Counted from the stretch's first letter, positions 1-5,777 are shown. The stretch is 5,862 nt of DNA from an uncultured Clostridia bacterium (GCA_947088135.1 CAMUFJ010000048.1:1-5862); one strand, 5' to 3'. Translations and numbers: made by a program. The notes: generated by a model from the sequence alone, not told the origin.

Positions 1-50
1 AACGAATGACGGAGTCAGAGTCCGTTGCCTTACCGCTTGGCGACACCCCA
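1..50 (-). tRNA. tRNA-Gln (anticodon CUG), 5' part, cut by the window edge
   Basis: Read on the minus strand, the sequence starts at base 50 with the acceptor strand TGGGGTG, then a D arm (GCC, loop AAGCGGTAA, GGC). An anticodon stem ACGGA/TCCGT follows, closing a seven-base loop CTCTGAC, so the anticodon is CTG, which reads CAG glutamine codons. The start TGGGGT and the D-loop closely match bacterial tRNA-Gln. The variable region begins at the left edge; the T arm and 3' acceptor strand lie outside the window. The gene has a well-placed sigma-A-type promoter about 20 bases upstream. Identity is confident; only the 3' half is unseen. Confidence 0.93.
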
Positions 51-71
51 ATAACTATGTTTTGCCTGTTT

Positions 72-100
72 ATTTTACCAAACGAGAACAAAATTATCAA
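72..100 (-). promoter_or_regulatory. Promoter of the tRNA-Gln gene
   Basis: On the minus strand TTGATA (bases 100-95) is followed after exactly 17 bases by TAAAAT (bases 77-72). Transcription would begin near base 65, about 15 bases before the tRNA 5' end, a normal leader for RNase P processing. Position, spacing and box quality agree; the start site itself is inferred. Confidence 0.75.
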
Positions 101-167
101 GCGTTTTTCAGTCGTTTTTTGAAATTATTCGAAATTTTTTTGCAATGCGCTTTTTCCTTCCCTCATC

Positions 168-196
168 TTGCTTTTTCGGCGCGTTTATGTTAAAAT
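168..196 (+). promoter_or_regulatory. Promoter of the nitroreductase gene, extended -10
   Basis: TTGCTT (168-173), a 17-base spacer and TAAAAT (191-196) form a sigma-A-type promoter. TG at 188-189 adds an extended -10. The predicted start near 203 gives a leader of about 29 bases before the ATG at 232. It lies back to back with the tRNA-Gln promoter across an AT-rich divergent region (51-231) in which no further gene is seen. Confidence 0.7.
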
Positions 197-231
197 GTCA
201 TCGTAAAGCAAATACAATAAAGGAAATCAAA

Positions 232-753
232 ATGAAGGATTTTTTGCAGCTTGCGATCGAGCGGTATTCCGTAAGAAAATTTTCGGATCAAGCAATCGAG
301 CAGGAGAAAATTGACAAAATCATCGAAGCGGGGAGAAGAGCTCCCACGGCGGTCAATTTTCAGCCGTACAAAATTTGGATCGCCAAAAGCGAGTGCGCCA
401 AGAACAAACTGATCAAAACGACGCGCTTTCCTTTTGTCGGACAAGCTCCCGTGATTTTCGCGGTCGGCGCCGCGCCGAACGAGGCGTGGGTAAGGAAGTA
501 CGACGGCAAAAATTTTGCCGATATCGACGCTGCTATCGTTGCAACGCAAATGATGCTGGAAATTCACGATTTAGGGTTGGGCACGACTTGGATCGGAAGT
601 TTTGACGAACATCTGCTGAAAAGCGAATTCCCGCAGATGCGGAATTATAACATGATCGCATTGTTTCCCGTGGGGTATATTGCGGATGACTGCGAACCGT
701 CGGAACTGCATTTTTCTCTGAAAGACCGCGCCGTGACGGTCGAGGCGCTATGA
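232..753 (+). CDS. Nitroreductase-family FMN oxidoreductase (173 aa)
   Basis: A small flavoenzyme of the nitroreductase fold, expected to bind FMN and use NAD(P)H to reduce an unknown, probably soluble cytoplasmic substrate. Visible family marks: RYSVRKF at residues 11-17, whose Arg11, Ser13 and Arg15 fit the FMN-phosphate contact; APTAVNFQPYKIW at 37-49, the usual A-P-S/T-x-x-N-x-Q-P segment; LGLGTTWIGSF at 114-124, the conserved Gly-rich strand and turn; and FPVGY at 145-149. The length of 173 residues is at the short end of the family and resembles compact clostridial members. The ATG at 232 is chosen because AAAGGA (219-224) lies seven bases upstream and the family motif begins right after it; an in-frame ATG at 145 would add 29 residues unlike the family and would start upstream of the promoter. 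Monocistronic and convergent with the M60 gene. The family call is firm; the substrate cannot be told from sequence. Confidence 0.92.
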   Translation: MKDFLQLAIERYSVRKFSDQAIEQEKIDKIIEAGRRAPTAVNFQPYKIWIAKSECAKNKLIKTTRFPFVGQAPVIFAVGAAPNEAWVRKYDGKNFADIDAAIVATQMMLEIHDLGLGTTWIGSFDEHLLKSEFPQMRNYNMIALFPVGYIADDCEPSELHFSLKDRAVTVEAL

Positions 754-769
754 GCGATGACGGTCATTT

Positions 770-806
770 AAAAAAACAGCGCGGGCTTTGGTTGCAAAGC
801 CCGCGC
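770..806 (-). terminator. Intrinsic terminator with 12-bp GC-rich stem, possibly bidirectional
   Basis: GCGCGGGCTTTG (779-790) and its exact complement (795-806) enclose a GTTG loop. On the minus strand the stem is followed by TG and seven T (bases 776-770), a textbook Rho-independent terminator, so it is the second terminator met by transcripts leaving the M60 gene. On the plus strand the trailing sequence GTTCTATTATGG is only moderately U-rich, but the hairpin lies 25 bases after the nitroreductase stop and may end that transcript too. Confidence 0.85.
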
Positions 807-822
807 GTTCTATTATGGAGAT

Positions 823-856
823 AAAGAAACCCCCGTGCGGATCCGCACGGGGGTTT
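823..856 (-). terminator. First terminator of the M60 gene, perfect 30-base palindrome
   Basis: Bases 827-856 form a perfect 30-base palindrome centred on GATC: a C5/G5 block, GTGCGG/CCGCAC and outer AAA/TTT pairs. It begins eight bases past the stop codon of the minus-strand gene (865-867). On that strand the stem runs into TTTCTTTAT, giving a U-rich tail. With the hairpin at 779-806 it makes a tandem terminator between two convergent genes. The perfect symmetry allows it to work on the plus strand as well, where GGGGGTTTACTA follows. Confidence 0.8.
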
Positions 857-864
857 ACTAACGG

Positions 865-3800
865 TTACGGATAAACGACGATCGAGTCGATATTCGCATC
901 GCCCAAGCATTTCAGCACGACTTTGTGCTTTCCGCTTTCAAGCGCTTTGGTGAGATAGACGAGGGCGGAAGTTCCGTTGTCCTCTTTCAGTTCGATGGAG
1001 CTCATCTTTTGTCCGTCGATCTCTACCTCGAAATTCTTTCCGAAATCGGGAGAGGCAAGGAAGCCCACGCGCGAGCCTGTAAATTCAAAGGTAAGCGTTG
1101 CGTTTTTCTTGCCCGCGAACACGTGCCCGAAGGTGGCTTGCGTTTGTTCGATCCGCCAATCGCCTTGGTACAGAATGGCGTCGTCGGAGGGGGCGACGAG
1201 CGTTCCGCCGGGGATTTGATTGCAGAAATCGATTTTGGCGATCGATCCGAATCTGCCTTCGACGGTATGTCTTACGACGAGCCTGTAATAGCGGAACTGC
1301 GTCGTTTCGAAGTTGAATTTCAGCATCACGCCGTCGACCTTTCCGTTGTCGAAGGATATGACTTCCTTCATGTCGTCGAGCGTCTTCCCCAAGTAAAGGG
1401 TGATCGAATTGGGCGTTTGGTTTTTACTTCCGTTACCGCCGAATAAAAATCCCGTGATCTCCATTCGGTTGGCTTCGATCACTTTGCCCAGATCGATTTT
1501 AAGCTCCCACGGCGCGCTCTCCGAAACGACGTCTTTCGACGAAATGATGTTCGTAGGATCGCTGTCGAAAAGATTTTCGATGGGATACTTTTCATGACAG
1601 GGGTCCGGACCTACGACGCTCGGGGTCAGCCCTTCCGCAGTGGCGCTGTAATTGTAGTTGTGCGTTCTCACGTAGAAGTAATCGGTTTCGAAGTCCGCGT
1701 TCGAGGGGAATTCGTAATCGCTTCTATATGCGTTTACATAGGGTTGTTGTCTATCGGTGACGACGGGCTCGATCTTCTCTGCGGCGTTTGCAACGTCCGC
1801 GCTCACCTCGTTGCCTTGATAATCGTAGTAATGGGTAATCGTATGATCGTAGTTTTCGTCGTCGGCGGAAGCGACTTCGTTCCCGTCCTTATCGTAATAC
1901 TTATCCACCATGGTAAACAAGGGATCCGTCCATTGTGCCAAGCCAACGCCGATATAGCTTACGGAGGGCGTCGATTGCACGATAAGCACTTCCTTGATGT
2001 AGATCCAACTGTCTTCTTCCAAGTCCAAATCAACGTAGGTTTTGCTGTCGTTGGGGCGGAAGAGGTGACTGCCTGAGGGCGCTTTTGTATCTTTGATCGT
2101 TGGTCCGAGCTTGTAGGTGTTTCCGCCGTCCAACGAATAATAGAGCGCGCAGTTGAGTCGTCCGCGCAGATATAAGCGGTATTTGCCTTCTTTCTCGATA
2201 TAAAGTTTCCCACTGAGTTCTTCAATGGTGTTGTCGTGTACGAAGTACGACTCAGGCACGTCGGGGTATTTCTCGCGGGTTGCTTCGTTGTCGGGATAGA
2301 ACCAAATATCGGTATTACAGTTTTGGGTGGGGTTGGAGTGATCTTTCTTCGCAACCGATTCGTAGCCCTTGTAGCCGCTATCGAACGCCTCCTGCGCGTC
2401 GGTATACATCTTATCTGCCGCATAGGCGTAGGTGGTCCGTTCCAGCGTCATTTTATTGGTTTCGTGCGATTGCTCGAATTCGAGCACCAAATCGACGTCT
2501 GCGACCTTAAACGCATTGTCCTTTTTGGCGATTTCGAGCGTGACGACGATTTTTCCGGAACGCATGTTTTTATCGGGCGTAAAGGTGAAATTGAAGTTGT
2601 CCTTCTGAGCGATATTGCCGTGTTCGGGTTGCGTAATGCTCTTGATGCGGTATTCGAAGCCTTCGGGAATGACGACGCTTCCGCTCGCATACTGTCCGTT
2701 CGGCGCAGTATAGCGGGAAAGGTCGATATTGAAGGGGACGCCGTAGGGGATTACGTACGGATGCATTGTGGTGAAGTACCGTTTTTCGCCGTCGTAAGCG
2801 TAGCCTCTTCCCGTTTGATAAACGCTGGAAACGGGCACGAACATCGGGTATTCGGGGTTGGTGAACTCCGCCGCCTGTTCCGCCGTGATCCCGCAGAGTA
2901 TATCTTTGAAATAGTAGGTCATATCGTTGTGCGTGATATTCTGCCAAGATTTGAGATATGCCGTGTAGTTTTGTCCGCCCGACTGCGTAATTTTTGCGTT
3001 AATGAAGTTATCCGCGCCGAAATTGTGCAGAAGAGTGGCGTAGAGGGCAAGCCCTTGGTTCCCATTGCTCGGGTTTTCGTTTTCCCGCGCGATTTTCAGC
3101 GTTTCTTCGAGCGCCCACGTTGCGCTGGTGTAGTTGTTCCAACCGCCCAAGCCTTGCGAGCCGAATCCCGTGATTCCTCTCTTTGCCGAAATTTTGGTAA
3201 ACAAAGCATAAGACGCAAGAGTCATGGCGTTGTTCGTGACCTCGCCTCCGTTGCCTACGCCGTAGCCCTGGAAGTTATGGTGGTATTCGTGGAAGTTTCC
3301 CCAAGCGCCCGAGGTCACAATCCCGTTGTAGTTGAGCGAGTTTCTCATCCACCCCGCGGGGCAGTTTACGGAACGCTGTCCCGGGAAGGCGACTGCCGCG
3401 CCCGCCGCAACGAAGGGATCGTACAGGAACACGATGCCTTGGCTGGAACCGGTAGTGGTAACGGTGGAAACTTTTTCCCAAAGCACCGCCGCCTTATAGA
3501 TATCTTCGTATGTAAATCCGCGCGCGTAATATTTGGGTCCGGAATGAAGCACGCCCATGTTCCATACTTCCAAATCGAAGTAAGGGGCGGAAGCATTGGC
3601 GTTCTCCGCAAATTCTTCTTCGGTCGTGTATCCCAAAATAAAGTGCTGGTATTTTACGCCGCCCGAAATGGTGGCGCTAAACGTAACGTTTTCATTGCGA
3701 ATGTAAAGCGGTCCGCCGATAAAGGAACCGACGTACGCCGTCCAAAGTCCCGTTTCCTCGTCGTAAGTGGCGGTATTTTTATTTACCGTCATCGTGTTTA

Positions 3801-5157
3801 AGAGGTGAGGGATGCGTTGCATCTGGTTTTTTGCCGCCCAAATGTTGTTTGCTTTTGCGTTGTACAAAGCTTGACCGATGTGAACGATTACGCCGCCCGT
3901 TGCCGCCATGTCGGCTTCCGTCATTTGAATGGTAATCACTTCGCCTGCGGGAGCGTATACGCCTGTAACACCGTATCCGTCGTAACCGCGTCTGCGCATC
4001 GTAACTTTTTTAACGATTGCAGGCTCCTCGTCGTCCACGTCGCCGAAGTAAAGATTGCCGGAAGCGGTGTGTTTGTAGAGCTTTCTTTGGGTAACGCCGT
4101 CTTTCCCGATGGTCGGTTCGGGTGCGGCAGTTGTGCCGCTGTACAGTTTTCCTTCGGCGTCCATCCATGTATAACCGCCTCCGCCCGCATTCCGAGTTCC
4201 GGTAGCGGTCAAATAGCTCGATTCTGCAATGAGCGCGTTTCTTGCCGCAACCTTCGCTTCGTCCGTTCCGATCACGCTGGAAAGCGTCGTTCCAAATTTA
4301 GGATATTCGGGGTTGTTGAAATATTCGTGTTCGTCGGACACGATCGGCTTCGTCCTTTCTGTTGTACCGATCACTTCGCCCGAAAATCCTACGAGCGAAG
4401 CGCTCGTGTAGTCATAATTGAATGAATTTTCCCAAGCGGGGTCGTCGGGGTCGACGGGACTGAGCAGGGAAGTGCTTGCGCGAAGGGGCTTTTCGTCCGT
4501 AACGGTCGTTGCGGGCAAAACCGTAGGGTCTTCGGTGCTCAGGATAGGGCCGTCGGGCGCTTTTTCGCTGTTGCAGGAACGCGCGCCGAGCGCGATTCCC
4601 AATACGATGGCAACGACAAGCAAAAACGCGATTGCCGAGAGTACGATCGTCCACATTTTTTTGCGGTTGGGGGCGACGGCTGCTTCTCCGCCGTCCGTAT
4701 TCTTTGCTGTTTTTTGCTTAGTCTGTTTCTTTGCCTTTTCGGGCTCGGCTTTCGCCGCGACCGCCTCCGTCTTTTGCTTGGGGCGAGGATTTTCCGCGGT
4801 TCCGTCCGCTTTGAGCTTTACGGGAGTAAGGGGCTCGTATTTTTCATTTACAAAGTCTTTTTGTGCGGAAGGGGAACTCTTTGCGGGTTTCTTCGCCGCT
4901 GCGGGTTTTACCGTCGGAGATTTCGCGCTTGCCGCAGGTTTCGCTGCGGTTGCAGGTTTTGCGCTTGCCGCAGGTTTCGCCGTAGTTGTAGGCTTTGCAT
5001 TTGCCGCAGGTTTTGCCGTAGTTGCGGGCTTTGCGCTTGCGGTGGATTTCGCCGTGCTTGCAGGCTTTGCGCTTGCCGCAGGTTTTGCCGTAGTTGCGGG
5101 CTTTGCCTTGGCGGCGGTCTTTTCGGTTGTTTTTGGTTTGGAATCTTTTTCTGCCAT
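865..5157 (-). CDS. Membrane-anchored M60 (enhancin-like) zinc metalloprotease with C-terminal carbohydrate-binding-type modules (1430 aa)
   Basis: Probably a surface protease that cleaves glycoproteins, by analogy with M60 enzymes acting on mucin-type O-glycosylated proteins. Residues 1-167 are a Lys/Ala/Pro/Thr-rich, low-complexity tail with eleven AKPxxx hexapeptides (18-83). Residues 168-191 form one hydrophobic helix preceded by NRKK, so the tail should be cytoplasmic and the rest outside. A Ser/Thr/Pro linker (about 197-245) follows. The M60 domain spans roughly 395-720: it opens with TGVYAPAGE (398-406) and holds HEYHHNFQ with His623, Glu624 and His627, then Glu639 in GGEVTNN, fitting HExxH-x(11)-E; Glu624 would be the catalytic base. 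Beyond it lie a cadherin/Ig-like sandwich (about 795-895), a PA14-like segment (about 975-1065), an F5/8-type or CBM32-like domain (about 1170-1312) and a terminal jelly-roll-like domain (about 1318-1430). These module limits are judged by eye. The ATG at 5157 has AGGAG five bases upstream; an in-frame ATG at 5214 would start inside the promoter. No LPXTG sorting signal is seen. Substrate is inferred, fold and active site are visible. Confidence 0.94.
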   Translation of the reverse strand: MAEKDSKPKTTEKTAAKAKPATTAKPAASAKPASTAKSTASAKPATTAKPAANAKPTTTAKPAASAKPATAAKPAASAKSPTVKPAAAKKPAKSSPSAQKDFVNEKYEPLTPVKLKADGTAENPRPKQKTEAVAAKAEPEKAKKQTKQKTAKNTDGGEAAVAPNRKKMWTIVLSAIAFLLVVAIVLGIALGARSCNSEKAPDGPILSTEDPTVLPATTVTDEKPLRASTSLLSPVDPDDPAWENSFNYDYTSASLVGFSGEVIGTTERTKPIVSDEHEYFNNPEYPKFGTTLSSVIGTDEAKVAARNALIAESSYLTATGTRNAGGGGYTWMDAEGKLYSGTTAAPEPTIGKDGVTQRKLYKHTASGNLYFGDVDDEEPAIVKKVTMRRRGYDGYGVTGVYAPAGEVITIQMTEADMAATGGVIVHIGQALYNAKANNIWAAKNQMQRIPHLLNTMTVNKNTATYDEETGLWTAYVGSFIGGPLYIRNENVTFSATISGGVKYQHFILGYTTEEEFAENANASAPYFDLEVWNMGVLHSGPKYYARGFTYEDIYKAAVLWEKVSTVTTTGSSQGIVFLYDPFVAAGAAVAFPGQRSVNCPAGWMRNSLNYNGIVTSGAWGNFHEYHHNFQGYGVGNGGEVTNNAMTLASYALFTKISAKRGITGFGSQGLGGWNNYTSATWALEETLKIARENENPSNGNQGLALYATLLHNFGADNFINAKITQSGGQNYTAYLKSWQNITHNDMTYYFKDILCGITAEQAAEFTNPEYPMFVPVSSVYQTGRGYAYDGEKRYFTTMHPYVIPYGVPFNIDLSRYTAPNGQYASGSVVIPEGFEYRIKSITQPEHGNIAQKDNFNFTFTPDKNMRSGKIVVTLEIAKKDNAFKVADVDLVLEFEQSHETNKMTLERTTYAYAADKMYTDAQEAFDSGYKGYESVAKKDHSNPTQNCNTDIWFYPDNEATREKYPDVPESYFVHDNTIEELSGKLYIEKEGKYRLYLRGRLNCALYYSLDGGNTYKLGPTIKDTKAPSGSHLFRPNDSKTYVDLDLEEDSWIYIKEVLIVQSTPSVSYIGVGLAQWTDPLFTMVDKYYDKDGNEVASADDENYDHTITHYYDYQGNEVSADVANAAEKIEPVVTDRQQPYVNAYRSDYEFPSNADFETDYFYVRTHNYNYSATAEGLTPSVVGPDPCHEKYPIENLFDSDPTNIISSKDVVSESAPWELKIDLGKVIEANRMEITGFLFGGNGSKNQTPNSITLYLGKTLDDMKEVISFDNGKVDGVMLKFNFETTQFRYYRLVVRHTVEGRFGSIAKIDFCNQIPGGTLVAPSDDAILYQGDWRIEQTQATFGHVFAGKKNATLTFEFTGSRVGFLASPDFGKNFEVEIDGQKMSSIELKEDNGTSALVYLTKALESGKHKVVLKCLGDANIDSIVVYP
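3241..3291 (-). other. M60 zinc-binding and catalytic motif, HEYHH...E
   Basis: Codons for residues 623-639 of the protease. His623 (3289-3291) and His627 (3277-3279) should bind zinc, Glu624 is the general base, and Glu639 (3241-3243), eleven residues after His627, is the third ligand; it is followed by VTNN, as is usual in enhancin-like enzymes. All ligands are present, so the enzyme should be active. The second x of HExxH is His here, where Gly is the residue more often seen. Confidence 0.9.
4585..4656 (-). other. Transmembrane signal-anchor segment of the M60 protease
   Basis: Codons for residues 168-191 encode an unbroken hydrophobic stretch, from MWTIVLSAIAF to VLGIALGA. NRKK stands just before it and a Ser/Thr/Pro linker after it. 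The strongly basic N side predicts N-in/C-out topology, so the catalytic part is exported but stays tethered. Cys195 just after the helix is not in a lipobox (ARSC lacks the required Leu at -3 and small residue at -2), so a lipoprotein is unlikely. Confidence 0.85.
4909..5106 (-). repeat. Eleven tandem 18-base units encoding AKPxxx hexapeptides
   Basis: Residues 18-83 of the protease are eleven in-frame hexapeptides: AKPATT, AKPAAS, AKPAST, AKSTAS, AKPATT, AKPAAN, AKPTTT, AKPAAS, AKPATA, AKPAAS, AKSPTV. At DNA level they are imperfect 18-base tandem repeats, with alternate units tending to match better (a 36-base higher order). The resulting tail resembles the Lys/Ala/Pro tails of histone H1-like proteins. 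Because each unit is a multiple of three, copy-number change would keep the frame. Confidence 0.9.
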
Positions 5158-5162
5158 ATAAT

Positions 5163-5167
5163 CTCCT
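5163..5167 (-). promoter_or_regulatory. Ribosome binding site that fixes the M60 start
   Basis: AGGAG on the minus strand, five bases before the ATG at 5157. It decides between this start and the in-frame ATG at 5214, which has no such site and lies within the promoter region. Confidence 0.8.
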
Positions 5168-5214
5168 GTTTTGCAAGTTCTTACTTGGTTTCGGTTTCCA
5201 GAACCGATTGCCAT

Positions 5215-5244
5215 ATTATATCACAGAACGCTTGAAAAAGTAAA
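5215..5244 (-). promoter_or_regulatory. Promoter of the M60 protease gene, extended -10
   Basis: On the minus strand a perfect TATAAT (5220-5215) is preceded by TGA (5223-5221), an extended -10. A fair -35, TTTACT (5244-5239), lies 18 bases upstream. Transcription should start near 5208, giving a leader of about 50 bases. A small inverted repeat, TCGGTT/AACCGA (5191-5207), begins almost exactly at the predicted start. The promoter sits just past the terminator of the upstream uppS remnant, so the gene is expressed on its own. Confidence 0.75.
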
Positions 5245-5255
5245 CCGAATTTTCG

Positions 5256-5327
5256 GCGTAAAATCAAAAGAGCGGATGAAATCCGCTTTTTGTAGTCTGA
5301 AATAAGGTCGTATTTTTTGATTTACGC
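5256..5327. repeat. Long-range inverted repeat enclosing the uppS terminator
   Basis: GCGTAAAATCAAAA (5256-5269) is complementary to TTTTGATTTACGC (5315-5327) apart from one extra A. In RNA the two arms would form an outer stem of about 13 pairs with one bulge, enclosing the inner terminator hairpin (5271-5287). The arms are AT-rich, so part of the match could be chance, but nesting around a hairpin makes a structural role possible. Confidence 0.5.
5267..5291 (-). terminator. Terminator after the uppS remnant
   Basis: AGCGGAT (5271-5277), a GAA loop and ATCCGCT (5281-5287) form a short hairpin flanked by A-rich and T-rich runs. On the minus strand it is followed by CTTTTGATTTT, so it ends transcripts of the uppS remnant about 40 bases after the stop codon. 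On the plus strand TTTTTG follows, so it may work both ways. Confidence 0.7.
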
Positions 5328-5332
5328 TCTTT

Positions 5333-5598
5333 TCAGCCCCCGAGCGTTACGTCTTGCTCGGAGTACCAAGCGAGCGCGTCGTCAAGGTGTTTTTCTTTGA
5401 AATCGGGCCATAGGTCGTTTACGATATAGAAATCGGAATAGACCGTTTGCAGGGGCAAAAATCCCGAAAGCCGGCGCATTCCGCCCCACCGGGGGAGAGC
5501 CCATGCCCGTAGCCCTCTTGCTTTTTAAGTCCGTTTCGGGTTGCCCAGCGTCTGTTTCCGTCGGGAATGATTCCGATATGGTTTGGCTTGCGATGCAT
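5333..5598 (-). pseudogene. UppS-family cis-prenyltransferase with a large internal deletion and frame change
   Basis: An intact enzyme of this family adds isopentenyl units in cis to make the polyprenyl diphosphate carrier lipid for wall synthesis. Frame one starts at ATG 5598, with AGAGGA (5606-5611) seven bases upstream, and reads MHRKPNHIGIIPDGNRRWA followed by GYGHGLSPG (residues 29-37): the Asp13-Gly-Asn-Arg motif of the pyrophosphate site. From 5491 a different frame reads RWGGMRRLSGFLP, then YSDFY and LWPDF, and ends DVTLGG before TGA at 5333-5335. These are the conserved end of the same family, in the variant with RWGG rather than the usual RTGGE-type segment. Only 36 plus 52 codons of an expected 230-240 remain; the central part of about 150 codons is gone. 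The pieces overlap at CCGG (5489-5492). Translation from the start runs out of frame to a stop at 5419, giving 59 residues. It cannot be an active enzyme unless this is an assembly fault. Another uppS should exist elsewhere. Confidence 0.86.
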
Positions 5599-5685
5599 AG
5601 ATTCGTCCTCTTTGATATTTCGGTTGTTCTTAGTTTTTGCAAGCGGACGAATTAGTATGCGCTGTTTTAAACGGGGGGCTAAACC

Positions 5686-5713
5686 ATAATAACACGCATT
5701 CATTCCTTGAAAA
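5686..5713 (-). promoter_or_regulatory. Possible promoter of the uppS remnant
   Basis: On the minus strand TTTTCA (5713-5708) and TATTAT (5691-5686) are separated by 16 bases. The match is modest. Its -35 would coincide with the -35 of the plus-strand response-regulator promoter, making the two divergent promoters mutually exclusive for RNA polymerase. No better minus-strand candidate was seen in 5612-5750. Confidence 0.35.
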
Positions 5714-5735
5714 CCGATCAAATATGTGCTATAAT
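5707..5735 (+). promoter_or_regulatory. Strong promoter of the response-regulator gene
   Basis: TTGAAA (5707-5712), a 17-base spacer and a perfect TATAAT (5730-5735) with TG at 5727-5728 as extended -10. This is the closest match to the sigma-A consensus in the window. The start should lie near 5742, about 36 bases before the preferred TTG start codon. Confidence 0.82.
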
Positions 5736-5777
5736 ATAATAAATGCAAATAGAACTGTTATGAGAGGTTGGAACGTT

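Noticed and set aside
145..231. An upstream in-frame ATG extending the nitroreductase by 29 residues
   Set aside because: It precedes the promoter boxes at 168-196, has no ribosome site, and the extension does not resemble the family; the ATG at 232 has AAAGGA well placed.
733..767. Direct repeat TGACGGTC and a small ATGAC/GTCAT palindrome around the nitroreductase stop
   Set aside because: Too short to separate from chance; no attachment site or mobile element is present nearby.
2236..3801. A plus-strand open frame of 521 codons opposite the protease gene
   Set aside because: It lies wholly within the antisense of the M60 coding sequence, has no ribosome site, no promoter and no recognisable domain; long antisense frames arise here from the codon use of the real gene.
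4572..4600. A lipoprotein cysteine (Cys195) just after the transmembrane helix
   Set aside because: The residues before it are ARSC, without Leu/Val/Ile at -3 and with Arg at -2, and the hydrophobic segment is preceded by 167 residues rather than a short signal peptide.
4909..5106. Regular repeats that could suggest a CRISPR array
   Set aside because: The units are contiguous 18-base coding repeats without unique spacers and are in frame with a large gene.
4418..5161. A plus-strand open frame of 247 codons rich in Ala, Gly and Phe with a repeated pattern
   Set aside because: It is the mirror of the AKPxxx repeats read on the other strand. The apparent membrane-like repeats come from complementing Lys/Pro/Ala codons, and no start signals are seen.
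5599..5748. An N-terminal extension of the uppS frame up to 5748
   Set aside because: The extra 50 residues are unlike the family, and the ATG at 5598 has its own AGAGGA site and begins directly with the conserved HIGIIPDGN segment.
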